From NCBI GenBank assembly GCA_905331475.1, contig CAJNYU010000157.1, positions 62,001-126,000 on the forward strand: a DNA stretch of 64,000 nt, written 5' to 3'. Shown here in pieces: positions 52,320-64,000 of the stretch (within the stretch, counting starts at the first letter, position 1; each line of letters begins with the position of its first letter). A program made the translations under genes and the position numbers. The DNA is from Rotaria socialis. Lineage: Eukaryota; Rotifera; Eurotatoria; Philodinida; Philodinidae. Under the pieces are notes generated by a model. It searched no databases. It had not been told where the DNA came from and worked only from the letters and a program-made list of their open reading frames with translations.

Positions 52320-55300
52320 TTACAAACTTGTTATAGCATTAGGACTGACATAAGAAAAGTCACGAAACGCATCTGGTGGTGTTGATAAAAGTAACACTTT
52401 ATCCTTTTGTTCGAGCTCAGATAGACGCAGATCTTCACCACTTGATTCGAATGGTGTCAATGACTAAAATGCAAGAAAAAATAATTACAAATTGATTAAT
52501 CATCTAAAGAAAATAGTTCGAATTGATATTCCCAAATGCGTACAATGATTCTTATCATATGATAGATAGATCCACTAGCAATGCAATCGACATTGATTAA
52601 TAAGAATCGAGTCTCATTAAATATAATATTAGAAGAACCTTGCAATGTATGCTTCGATGAAAATCGAAAAATAAACTATGAATGGAATCCGAGACACAAT
52701 TACTAATATGTTTCTTAACGCTCATTAGGCTTTATCTAGGTAACTCAATTCAATAGTCATCATCAAAGTAGTTCATAAACGATGGTTGAATATCGTAAGT
52801 TAACGAGCGTGATCACATGTGAGATCAAGTGAGTATTTTCATCCACAAATAGAACTAATGTAAAATAATAACTTCCAATAAAGTTGACGGGTCAAGATGT
52901 TCAAGCTTCCATATATTCATTGTTTGTGTCATGTGCCGACACTTCACTATTTTATTAATATTTAATGTGTGTTTTTTGCGCCATGGTTAGGCACAACTTG
53001 AAGAAAAGGATAATGAAGACAAGAAACACACACTTAATTAAGTGCAATTTTACAAAAAGAAGTTCTAGAACTTATTTTGTTAATGATACGTGTAATAATG
53101 TACCATGGAAAAAGTTGAATTCGATTTTAATGAGCCTTTGTACTGTGAGCATAAATGACATCGACAGAAAATACCTTGAAACTCGAATATATTTCGATCC
53201 TAGCGCGTTTCGAACAGTTTTCATTTGATTCGAATATTCTTGTTTTGTTAAGAAGATTGATATATTAGACATGATTTAATTCTCTTCTTTTATTCTATTC
53301 AAATTTATTTAAAATTTAAATCAATTTAATGTGATTTGATTTGATCTTATAGTTTATTAATTTAAATTTAAAATTTTATAAATTGTGACGTTTCGTATCT
53401 CGATAAGATCCTTCATCAGACATAGAAATTTAAGAATGACATATGTACTAATAAACAAATTTTCTTTTCTTTCAGTATTAGTCATACTGTTGATAGTGAT
53501 ACGGAAAAAGGATTCAATCCTTACCTAGCTATTACTATTACCGTCTTGTTTTCCGTATCACTATCAACAGTATGGCTAATACTGAAAGAAAAGAAAATTT
53601 GTTTATTTGTACCCAGGAGAATGAATCCTAGTCTAGGATCCGATGAGTTCCGATCGTTTCCTATTGGAATCCGACGTAGCTCTTCGGAAGTCACAAGGAA
53701 ACTATCGGATTATCGTCGGCTTCCTGGTTCCGGAATCGATATCGGATCCTAATATCGGAAACTAGTAAAATCCGATAGTAACCGTCAATCGGAACCGGCA
53801 TGCTTCAGATTTCATTGGTTCCGACAATCGGATATCATTGGAAATATGACTGTCGGATTCGACATTGATTCCTCAACCAGCAATCCACAGGATTTCGTCG
53901 GATGGTAGGACCCGATAGAATCCGATGGGATTCGGTATCGGATTGATTCACCTGGGTACATATGCCATTCTTAAATTTCTATGTCTGATGAAGTATCTTA
54001 TCGAGATACGAAACGTCCCAATTTATAAAATTTTAAATTGAAATTAATAAACTATAAGATCAAATCAAATTGATTTAAATTTAAAATAAATTTCAATAAA
54101 ATAAAAGAAGAGAATTAAATCATGTCTAATTGATTCGAATATAACAAATATTATTAACTTACAGTGCACAACCGTTGGAACGAAAATTTTGTGTTTGAAG
54201 CAAGTTTTCTTACGCAGTATCTACCCAAGCATCAAACTTGTAAAAAATTTATTTTCTATATCGATTCTTCTGATTTTTCTTATTTCTTACAAAAACTCAA
54301 GTAATTTATTTTCTATAATATTCAAGCATTATTTTTTCACTCTTTCCATCAGAACCTATAGAATATAGAGCTCAATGATACTGAAAAATTGCTTTTGTAC
54401 TGAAATTATAGACATAAAGTAGATTCCACCAATCTGAATCCAAAATCATAAGGGTTCTGTGATACAATCTAGTGCAATAAATTCAGTGCTGATATGTCTC
54501 AAACTGATCTTGTGCTCTTACAGTGATCTGCAAGTTAATGGAAGCGTACTCCATAATTTCAGTTCTATCGAAATTTTTCTTGATATTTTGAGAATATGAC
54601 AGTCTTACATCTCATGTAAGAAAAGGGTGAGATTTTTATTTTTTAGAAATACAACATCTAATGAAGAAAAATTTATTTTGAATTGAAATCTTCAGAACAT
54701 TTTCTCGTTTGAATAAATATTTATTCGTAGTGAAAATGTCGTCATTCAATTATCTGGCATAGATTGTGATAGACAATCAGATTCAAGTAAAATGTCTACG
54801 ATTAGTAAGAAGCAAAATAAAAAAATGTATTACTTTCTTAACCACTTGAGATTGGAAAAATGATTTAAACTGTGAGAATTCAAGTCAAATTTGGTTTACT
54901 CAATTTTTCTGGATGTACTTTTATCAGAAAATGAAAAGTTTATCATAGCTCAAGAAAGAAACAATTTCAATAATTTGAATATACGTACAGTTGGAGTCCA
55001 TGGTGGAGGTATTCGTTGATTTTGAATATTATCTAATGTATATGGTGAACTGTGTAACATAGAGAAATAATCATTTTATTTTTGATAGATTTCTTTTTTT
55101 GTTTTGTTTATTTAATTACCGGAAAAAAGGTTGTTCACTTAAAAGTCCATGCGGTGATTGTCTATTGCCAAGACGAGATTTTGGATCACGTTCAAGTAAG
55201 CCAGATATAATTTTTTGTGCTTCAGTTGGCATTGTTTCAGGAAAACAGACATTTTTATAAAGAACATTTTCTTCTATTTGTACGTCATCTTCATCATAAA

Positions 55301-58300
55301 ACGGTGTAACAAATGTAAATAATTCATAGATCATAACACCTAATGACCACCAATCAATATTTTCATCATATTCATAATGTTGATATATTTCGTAAGCTAT
55401 ATATTCTTGTGTGCCACAAAATGTTGTTGCTTTTGGATGTTGATTAGTGCTCTTTTTACATAAGCCGAAATCACCTAATTTTACATGGCCATCATCAAAA
55501 ACAAGAACATTTTCTGGCTTAAGATCTCGATAAATCTAAATTTGGATCATTAAAATTGATTTTTAAAAGCAAAATAAAAAATAAAAATTGTATTAAACTT
55601 ACAATTCGTTTTGAATGCAGAAATAAAAGTGCACAAGCTATTTCTCCCGAATGAAATACGATTCGTTCATAACGAAATGGTCTTGGTGCTTGCTTGATAA
55701 GTATGCGATAAAAATTACCAGCTCTAGCAACTTCCATTAAGAAAAAAAGTCTTTCAGCATTTTGAAATGCATATTTAAGTTGAACTATGAATGGATTTAA
55801 CTGACTTTGTATTAATATTTCTCTTTCTAACATGACATATGCTAAATCTTGACCTTCTAATACAACATTTTTACGTAGTACTTTCATCGCATAATTACTT
55901 AGACCATATTTTACTAGATAAACCTATGTTAAAAGAAATTTATTTATAATAGAATAATTAATCAATATTAGAAGTTCTAAAAGTTTTTTGTTGATAATTT
56001 ATAATTATGAAGCTTGCGAACATTTGAATAATATAAACATTCTTGTTATAACTTTTAGAAGATGCGTATTTTATGCAGCGTGAAATTTCAGTACTCTAAA
56101 TTCCCGCTAAAATAAAATAGAGCAAGCATCATCATACCGTTTTCTAAGAGTGGGTAAAACTGGTGGTATCACACTGTTAATCTAACTAATTTTATGGATA
56201 AAAAATATGATTTTCTCATGAATGCTGGTTTCCAGAGAAACTTCTCTTTTAGGAGAAGATAATTACCTGAAGTTCGAATTCTTCTACTTTACATCGGCTT
56301 AGGATGATAAGAATATTATCGTACATTATGATGGGGTCCGGACAGTTGGTCACAGGACATTTGGTCGCCGACAGCTGCGCACGGACAGTTGGTCGTAGGA
56401 CAGTTGGTCGCATGGACAATTGGTCGCACGGACAGTTGGTCGTATAGTGTAAATAAGAGGAATATGAGTATAATAACCACACGACACTAATACAAGGGAT
56501 TGATCTGGTGTGGAAGAATAATCATCATGATTGGCTAAGTGATGTAATTAATTCAATATTGCTCAAATTGAGGATATTACTCTAATGATCATTTTCATTT
56601 AACGATAATCATGTATACATATACGTGTATATAAGTTGTTGAAAATTGAAAAAAGTCATTTTTACGAAAGTAGTAATGTCTGTTACTCTAACAAAAGCTT
56701 CTAAAAATACACCATCATTAATACACAACAGTTACTCGTATACAATTGATCGAAAAACTGTAACAAAAATTCTTTGGTCTCTATGAATTTTGGGGTGTGG
56801 GTGTCTTATTCACTATTGAAAACTTTGTTTTGCTTGTTACATTTTGTTGTCTTATTGTTCGGATTCCGCTGTAATGTTCTCTATTTAATTATTTATAAAA
56901 TAATAAATAATGTTCAATTGTTTTTTGCCCTATATATTCCTCTTATTTACGCTACGCGACCAATTGTCCTGCGACCAACTATCCGCGCGCAGCTGTTCGG
57001 CGACCACCTGTCCTAAACCCATTATGATATATTCAACAGAAAACATGCAAAGCATCGAATCTAATTGAACTGAAATAAGATGATTTTGAGTTATTCGTCT
57101 GTAATTAATCTGCTGTAAAGATGTGTATTTCATTATTTGTGATAGAAAAAAAATAGTGCTGTACGTTTTTATTTGTGTAATTTTACTGCTTCACAAATAA
57201 TAGAGTCATGCTTTTCTGTACTTAGATTAGATCTTATCAATTTTCAATTTTTCATAGAATCTTCATTTTCATGTCTAATATAATTGTTTATAATAAGAGA
57301 AATGCAAAAATATGAGCTAACGAATCATAATAACAAAACATCTCAATTCAACAATTTCTATAATTTACTATTTTACCTTTTATATTGAATCGAATAATTA
57401 AAAGAAAAATCTATTAATATTGAGTTGCTTTTTAATTCAATAAAAAAAAATTTCCCAACCTGATAATATTTAAGACAGAAACTACGTACTCACCGCTCCA
57501 TTCATACCTTGACCTAATGCACGTAATAACTTAAGATGACTAACATCAAATCCTGAAGTTATATTTGGTCGATAACATTTTGATATACGTTCAATAGCAT
57601 TTTGTGCATGGCGTTGTCGATCAGTATGATCGAGATCTGAATAAATTGCATATAAATCACTATTATATTGATAGAAATTATTTGATTCGTAATCACTCTA
57701 AAAATCAAAAGCATTAAATTTTCATTGTTCTTTTTTTTCAGTATACATACGGTTTCTTTCATTTTATCGTATAATGCTAAAACGTTTTCTTCACATCCAC
57801 AATAATTGCCCACTTTCGATATACATCGACGATGAATAATTACTGTACAATCTGAATTTACATAAATAGTATTGACTAAAATCGTATCTCAAAAATAAAA
57901 ATATTCTTTCATACATGAACATCGCTGGGCATGTCCAGGTCGAATAAAACTTCCACAATGATCACAAAAAAATGGTTTTAAAGAAAATGGTTGTTGCTCA
58001 AAATTATGGGCGACATTAATTTTGAGCTAAATTATAAATAAAATATATAATCCAACACATTGTTCATCGAGCGAAATGTATTTTACATCGAGATATTTTT
58101 TTCCTCGGCATGGACATGCAAATCGACTATAACAAGTTTGATGTACAACGCAATCACATTGTTGACATTGAAAACCTTTATAAGAAAAGCCCCTAAAGTA
58201 AAGCCCAAAGAAATTTATCTTCTTTTAGTGTCCTGGTCGATTGAGTTACCAAAGATATTCGGAACAAACGGCACAAAATGTCGGTAATTTGAATATTTTT

Positions 58301-59063
58301 GCTACAAATTGATGACCAAAATGTTTAAAAACTTGCTGCCGTCGTTCAGCATAACGATTGCTAACTTGATTAGTATGTACAATACGAATAGTTCGACCTA
58401 AGGAATCTGAAAAAGAATAAGAAAATGAACGATAAACTTCATTATGCTTATGTTGACGTTCAATAAATCTACCTTTGTATTTAATAAGCATATCAGCTTG
58501 AGCTTTTGGTGTAAAATAGAACTAAAAAGATTATGGAAATTTACTTTTTTTTCAAAACTAAGCTAACGTATACTCGATGGCGATAACCATCCGATAATTT
58601 TTTCAATGCATCTAAGTCTGATTCAAATACATAAATAACTTTGTTGGCATGAATTCGAATAATAATCTGTCGCTTTATTCTATACAATATACCAGCATCA
58701 AATGGTATACATTGATCTTTTTCAATATACATTGGAAACTTAACTCGTGCTGGTTCTTAAATATAAAAAAAATGTTTTTTTTAATACATGTAACATTTTT
58801 ATCATTGATTTTTACTTTCAACAGAGTGTTGTGACGATCGATGTTTTTCTTTAAGTTCAATTTGTGTTTTTATTTCTCTTAAATCAATGGGTTGATTATG
58901 ATGAATTTGAAAATTTAATATATTTATGCGTAAAAATGCATCTGGATTTTGAGTTGCACCTATGAATATCAAAAACTGTTTATTACCATACACAAAACAC
59001 AAACATATTACGTAAATCACGAGCGTCAGAAGCTGCTGAATTTGACGATGATATCAATGCCAT
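52320..59063 (-). CDS. Novel-type protein kinase C, delta-like
   Basis: Diacylglycerol-responsive AGC Ser/Thr kinase. Exons: 59012-59063, 58816-58959, 58568-58755, 58250-58521, 58087-58192, 57915-58026, 57751-57851, 57494-57697, 55603-55923, 55120-55535, 54989-55049, 52320-52463; 706 aa, normal for nPKC. Domains: delta-type C2 about 20-150; C1A about 196-250 (FGHQFVAKIFKLPTFCAVC); C1B about 260-310 (FFCDHCGSF...HRRC...YCG); kinase about 380-640 with GQGMNG loop, Lys407 (AMK), YRDLKPEN (502-509), DFG (522-524), activation Thr538 in ATTFCGT; C-tail with turn-like LSTPP and hydrophobic motif FRDFSY. Oddities: AYE in place of APE (residue 548), and RPGHAQ instead of the usual LWG-x-x-x-QG loop in C1B. 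Two large introns carry insertions. Confidence 0.92.
53265..54130. mobile_element. Foldback element with nested insertion (in last PKC intron)
   Basis: Two inverted arms of about 175-185 bp (53265-53448 and 53957-54130) match closely over their length; both contain TTTCGTATCTCGATAAGAT or its complement. Between them lies a second hairpin (about 53450-53507 with 53549-53607, loop about 40 bp) and then the CCCAGG element. The 12-mer TGATTCGAATAT occurs directly on both flanks (53226-53237, 54131-54142), adjacent to the right arm but 27 bp from the left. No ORF of note. Without the later insertion the palindrome would be about 520 bp. Confidence 0.75.
53612..53956. mobile_element. CCCAGG...CCTGGG element, copy 2, nested
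   Basis: A 345-bp GC-richer insertion with ends CCCAGGAGAATGAATCC and GGATTGATTCACCTGGG-type sequence, TA on each side (GTAC on both sides counting neighbours). The interior is built from repeated ATCCGAT/ATCGGAT-like words in both orientations. The flanking foldback arms show the uninterrupted target (TTGT ... GTACATATG), so this insertion is younger than its host. Same ends and target preference as 39766-40032. Confidence 0.75.
56333..57020. mobile_element. hAT-like non-autonomous element with GGACAGTTGGTC repeats (in PKC intron)
   Basis: A 688-bp insertion in the PKC intron between the glycine-loop exon and the lysine exon. Flanked by a perfect 8-bp direct repeat ATTATGAT (56325-56332 and 57021-57028), the duplication size typical of hAT elements. 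The left end GGGGTCCGGACAGTTGGTC and the inverted right end GGGTTTAGGACAGGTGGTC correspond. The left 110 bp hold about seven units of a GGACAGTTGGTCGYA-like motif; the right end has about four inverted units. Both subterminal regions then share ATAAGAGGAATAT. No transposase ORF. Confidence 0.8.
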
Positions 59064-60082
59064 AGTAGTAAACAGATTTTCCTCACGTATATTTGATATG
59101 AAGAATTGTTCAATAGCGAAGATTCTAGAAGCTACAAATAAAATATTTTACTTACGGTGACCATTGACAATAAAGTCAGGTAAGAAAAACAAAATATGTG
59201 TTTTTATGTATATATTTTTATCCGATCAATAACAGTTGACAACAACAGGTAAATGAAAAAAAAAGACGAGAGAACAACAAAATCACATATCGAACGCAAA
59301 AACACACCACTGAGTTTTTATACTCATGAATAACCAGGTATACGCACATGTTTAACAGGGCTGTAATAAGAATCAAATGAAATGGCAAACACCTAGTAAC
59401 CGATTATTTCTTGAAAGTTTCATAAGACATCTTTCTATTAAAATGAAATAAATGTAAAAACAAGGATTACCAATGTTTATCGTTTGTAAATGCTGTATAA
59501 TTGATGTATAAGAAAATCAAATGCTGTGATTTGTCGAAAATCAAAATGAAAAATAAATGATTCTTTTAGTTGAAGATTCTAATTTTGATTATTTGATTGA
59601 TATTTTTAATGAATATTTAGTTTCTCATTATTTTGATGTAAAGATAAATACGAATAGTGCCTCATATAATTAGCATAATTTTGCTGGCCGTCATCTTTGA
59701 TCTAATTTCGATTATAAAAGAAACTACTAACGTCACTTTTTCAAGGAAAAAACCAAGTCGTGAAATATTTTCTTATTTCTACATTTTAATGGTTCTGCAA
59801 ACGAAGGAATCGTGCTATCGAAAATTGATCGCTTTGAGAAAGCTCTAAAGTAGCCAGTGAAATAGAAGTTAATAAAAATTATGAAAATGGGTTCAACAGT
59901 TTCCCAATGAATAATTACATATATCGAACAATTAGTTCATGAGAACTCATTGCCAAAAGTTACATTATTTTTCTCTTTTTCTTTCTCACTGAATAACTTC
60001 TAGATTCTGACCTATTTTCAACAATATCTGTTTTTGGAAATAATTGAAATATGTTTTCAATGAAATTTTCATTGCGCATGTT

Positions 60083-60320
60083 TATGTTTTTTGTGTACCC
60101 AAAAAGTGAGTACACTCTAGAATCGGCCAGTGTGTCCGGCCGTAGGCACGATAACTTGCGAAAGGAGAGTCAGATCGTGATGAAATTTTCCACACAGTTC
60201 AATCTGCTGAATATCTCGGTCGAGTTCGAAGATGAGAAGGATCCCTCAAGAAATGGTTGAGTTATCGAAAAAATTGTCATTTTTGACCAGGCCATCCCTG
60301 AGGAGGGGTACAGGGATTTT
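60083..60320. repeat. GC-rich patch, possible repeat copy
   Basis: Composition changes abruptly from AT-rich to GC-rich. Visible are a small hairpin GTGTACCCAAAAAGTGAGTACAC, then GGCCAGTGTGTCCGGCC, then a run with a 69-codon plus-strand frame. No family recognised. It may be a fragment of a dispersed repeat or of foreign origin. Confidence 0.4.
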
Positions 60321-62428
60321 TTTTCAAAAAACAAATTTTTCTCAGAATTATTCACAACATATATAAATCGACTCAGTTTTTAACGCCGATTTCGAATCTG
60401 AGATTAGTTTTGAACTAAACCGTAGCTTTCTAACAAAACTTCGCCTGAAAAACGTCTCAAAATGCACAAAAACTGCATCCAGAAGTCAAATTGCCTAGTT
60501 TCTCATGATAATTTTGGTGTTCAGACATTCTAGAATGACTCATATGTCCCATGCACTTTTTGCAGTACACACAACTTTCGGATGAAATCCGAAGTTTCCA
60601 CATTTATTAATATTTTAATTTCAGTTTTCTTTTGACGCTCATGACTAATTCGAATTCGTCCGTCGATGGAAAATTTCATTTATGGTGAATAACAGACACA
60701 CACAGGTTCAGTGAAAGGTGTATTGAAAACGTAAAGTGAATTGAAACTCGATGCAAGCACTTGAGTCTAGACTGAGACGATATAAAAATACATATAGATG
60801 TAATGCGATATAGAAGTACGCTAAGTAGAATGCGAGATGAATATAAGAGCGGTTCATTTCACGAAACACATATGTTCGTAATACAAAACCTTCTTGTTAT
60901 GTAAGTTTATAAAGAAACAACTGATTTTAAATATACTACATTTGACAGATAGATTTCATTTCACATGTGACACATTATTGATTTGCCCACAGGAATTTTC
61001 TCGAAATCTTGACGTTGTTCTTTCATATCGATCTTGAAATTTTAATCTACATATCAAATGATAGTTGAGTAGAGTAAACAAAAATTCTTATTTTAGCTAT
61101 GCTGCTACATATCAAATTAGTCTATATGTATTTGTATGTGGTCATAATTATGATTAACTTCTATTTACAAATCTCAAACGGAAGATGTTCATGTATGATA
61201 TAAAAACAAAAGAGTCAATTTGAATATGTTTCCATGTTTCATCATCTATATCATTGTTTATAATGTTTGAAATAAACCGCAGGTCATGTATTTTAAAGTT
61301 GACTGTAGGATTACGCTGTCTTTATCATTGACCAAGTGAACTCCTCAGTGTAGTAAAAGTCAACCACAACATCTACGTATTCGTTCATAAAAACATTTAT
61401 ATTTGGGTTACTTATATGACAAAGAAATTCATATCATATAATTTAAATACTCGGATTTAATAAATTATGATCGAGTGCTCAAATTCCTATATCAACTCTG
61501 AAATTGAAACATCGTTATATAACATTCTCTTGTGTAGAATAGGAAACAATCAATTGAATTCATTCAACTATCTATTGATAAGCATCGCTTCTAAAAACAT
61601 TGTAAATCAAGTCAGCATGTGCGTATCTCTTCTTTTACGTACAACACAGAGAAGTACAATTTGAAAATTTCATGGTACAAAAATTTCCAAGATTTCTTAT
61701 TCGTCTTCATGAGTATCCATCCTTGTTGAATATGAATTCTAATAGATTGTTGCTTCTTGTTCGATACTACATCGTCTATTTGTACTGTAAATAGAATGGG
61801 AGAAAATCTATTTCAAAGAGATAATATGACCATTATGACTATAACTATCAAATAATAACTCTGCTATAAACAGATAAAACCAAAAGTATCGACCAACATA
61901 TGTAAAATATCACTTATTAGCGTTATCTTTCCAATATAGATAATAAAAATTGTATGAATATGTCGTTAGATTGTAACAAAAATAAATAAATTGTTTGATC
62001 TATTAAAGAACTACATCATTATTTCTTATTCATCAGAACTGTTGAATCACAATCGATTGTTTTCTAATTGAATTTCTTTTTTGCGTAAACATATTCAAGA
62101 AACTAAATTCTCATACTATCATGCTTCAATATCTTAGCCTTTTAATTTCAACCAACACTTTGCTAGCACCATTTTGTTTTTGTTTTTTTAATTCTATATT
62201 ACTTTCTATTTTTTCCATTGTAAGATGTCTGCAATAAACTTTTTTTCTATCTAAAAGACTGAAAACTGACAGGAAGATTGGCATACTCAATTAATGTCAA
62301 GAGTAGTTTTATTCTAAATTTACCATTTACTTATTATATTGTCTCCTTGGATAGAAAATGTTTCCTATGATCAAGAATATATTATATGACGCATGAACTT
62401 TTATAGAAAAAAGAACATTGTAGTTTAA

Positions 62429-63446
62429 CCCTTTACCCCCTGCTGGATCATTTTTGACCCATTCATAGAAACAGCCTGTAGTAACTTATAAAGCACGAGA
62501 TCAAACTAGCTCTTGGACATTGTGTAGAGAACTCAATGAGCAAAAACATGGTAAAAAAGAAAATTTTATATCATAGTTCCTTAGTTAGGATACCTGCGTG
62601 ACAAAATGATGATTGTCAGAAAAAATGGAAATTTTCAATTTCGTTAATTATTTGTTTTGTGTGTTTTTATACATTAATTATTTTCTCATTTAAATGGTTG
62701 ATAAATTTTACTAACGGCCTTATATATTTACCCGTATATACTTAAAAAATGATTCATTCAATATAAGTCATTACGATTGGTTGGAACAAATTGGGTCAAA
62801 AGTGGCCCATTCGTAAGGAATGACATAAAATTAGCACTTTTTGTATGTGGTTTGTTTTCGATGAAAACTTGTCATAAGCTATCTCTCAACGGTAAAAACG
62901 TTTATTATAGGTAATAATCAATAAAAGGCAATTAATTATTGAATTGAACTTAAAAATGATGGTTGTACATTGAAGACGAATGTGTATTGTTCTAAATGTC
63001 AAGTTCATCTTTGTCTCAATGTATCTCGTAATTGTTTTACAAGCTATCATTGTAAAAACTAAATGAATACTTATATCATAGACGAATATTTGATTTGTTT
63101 ACTATTTTTTCACCATGAATTTTGATGTAATAAAAAGAAACTTATCATGTACGATTCTAAATAATCACTTTTCTTAAAATAACTAGTTATACGAAGAAAT
63201 TTATAACTTTTTACAGATATATAAATCCAACATTACGCAAAATTTTAGCAAAAATATGAATTGCTAAATGGTGCGATTTTATGTCTTCCAAGACGAATGG
63301 GTCATTTTTGACCCATCCTGTATCTCTATAGGGAGAGGACTTCCTTCAAATGCGATCATATCAATGTTATACTGAGCACTAGTATGATCAACTACAATGG
63401 TCGACTTAATAGCAGCTCTGCTAGATTAGTGCCAGGGAGTAAAGGG
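62429..63446. mobile_element. piggyBac-like non-autonomous element (TTAA duplication)
   Basis: Flanked by TTAA on both sides (62425-62428, 63447-63450). The left end CCCTTTACCCCCTGCTGG and the inverted right end CCCTTTACTCCCTGGCAC form terminal inverted repeats beginning CCC, as in piggyBac elements. Subterminal GGGTCATTTTTGACCC-type motifs occur at both ends (about 62450-62461 and 63299-63314), with a variant near 62789-62810. The 1018-bp interior is AT-rich with no transposase frame, so it would depend on a transposase elsewhere. Confidence 0.82.
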
Positions 63447-64000
63447 TTAAAGGTAAGAAAAACTAATGAATAAGTGTCAAGGAGTATGCTGACTGAGGCT
63501 AAGATGCAGTTTTTCTATGTACTATTAATATAACAGAAGATAAACACATTATCAGTCACTCACTATATGGCAAGCGTCACTTTTTTTTGCAGATGCGTGT
63601 CCAAAAACAAACATATAAATGCTGCTTGCATTCAGATGAGTAAGTTTTCTACTACTTTAATCATATCAAAAAATGATTCAAACTTCTCTTAATTCAAAAC
63701 TTATCTGCCTTATCGTTTCCATTAGAATCTAGCGAATACCATAATTCCAATATTTATCTTTGCGAGTTAAATACCAAGAATAACATCAAATTCTATGACA
63801 AAGTGCGAAAATGTGATCATAAATGGTAATATACAACATATCCTCGAGCGATTAGTAAAAGAAATTGCAAAACTATATGATTTATAAAAAACAATCACTA
63901 AATCTGACAGCACTAATACTTTCATTGATTAATAAAGCTGAATCTCAATCGTTGTGCGTGTGTCAGAAGTATGTGCTATTCAACTGAGTCCCATAAGATT

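Larger units (their letters stand above)
59064..64000. other. Region upstream of PKC to the window end
   Basis: PKC 5' region, then a GC-rich patch at about 60108-60310, AT-rich filler, and the TTAA element at 62429-63446. No gene supported. Confidence 0.5.

Noticed and set aside
56249..56482. 77-codon ORF with repeated RPTV/NCP units
   Set aside because: It is the translated motif array of the hAT-like element, not a protein repeat gene.
1..64000. CRISPR arrays, tRNA genes, rRNA, viral or retroelement ORFs
   Set aside because: Looked for and not found: no spaced direct repeats of CRISPR type, no tRNA B-box in a cloverleaf context, no reverse transcriptase or transposase motifs.

Overview
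The window looks like AT-rich animal nuclear DNA, most likely from a bdelloid rotifer. Three things suggest this: very short GT-AG introns (mostly 49-90 bp), an ADP-ribosyltransferase-like/TPR gene of the kind expanded in bdelloids, and hairpins built from TGTGGG-like motifs that recall the bdelloid telomeric repeat. The animal assignment is firm from Elongin C, a Brat-type TRIM-NHL protein, a protocadherin, a Shisa protein, a novel PKC and U1 snRNA. The bdelloid assignment is inference. I joined exons by hand from splice sites, reading frame and family conservation; in every complete multi-exon model the exon lengths sum to whole codons.

Layout. 1-1148 (-): C-terminally cut type II membrane glycosyltransferase-like gene. 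7278-8944 (-): cytosolic sulfotransferase. 12033-12257 (-): doubtful small ORF. 13325-15679 (-): ART-like domain plus TPRs, with the ART catalytic motifs degenerate. 16940-17923 (-): GILT lysosomal thiol reductase. 19173-19721 (-): unknown 182-aa protein ending in a CaaX box. 21835-24343 (-): five-repeat protocadherin. 27464-27625 (+): U1 snRNA. 31101-31588 (+): Elongin C. 34100-34804 (-): Shisa-like protein, probably lacking its first exon here. 39261-48792 (-): 14-exon RING/B-box/coiled-coil/NHL protein of the Brat/NCL-1 class. 52320-59063 (-): 12-exon delta-type novel PKC. All protein genes except Elongin C lie on the minus strand.

The long gaps and long introns hold non-autonomous, foldback-type mobile elements with visible ends: a GCGAAAA-rich element with TA target duplication (28141-28897), two CCCAGG...CCTGGG palindromes with TA duplications (39766-40032, 53612-53956), one of them inserted in an older foldback (53265-54130), a hAT-like element with a perfect 8-bp duplication and GGACAGTTGGTC motifs (56333-57020), and a piggyBac-like TTAA element of about 1 kb (62429-63446). 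Short TGTGGG-like hairpins lie at 1618-1793, 9888-9943 and 18605-18654. No transposase or reverse transcriptase ORF was seen.

The genes do not form an operon or a single pathway; this is an ordinary mixed stretch of animal genes. I found no clear new biological system. The best leads are the ART-TPR pseudoenzyme-like protein, the CaaX protein, the RING-bearing Brat homologue, the divergent PKC and the foldback element families.
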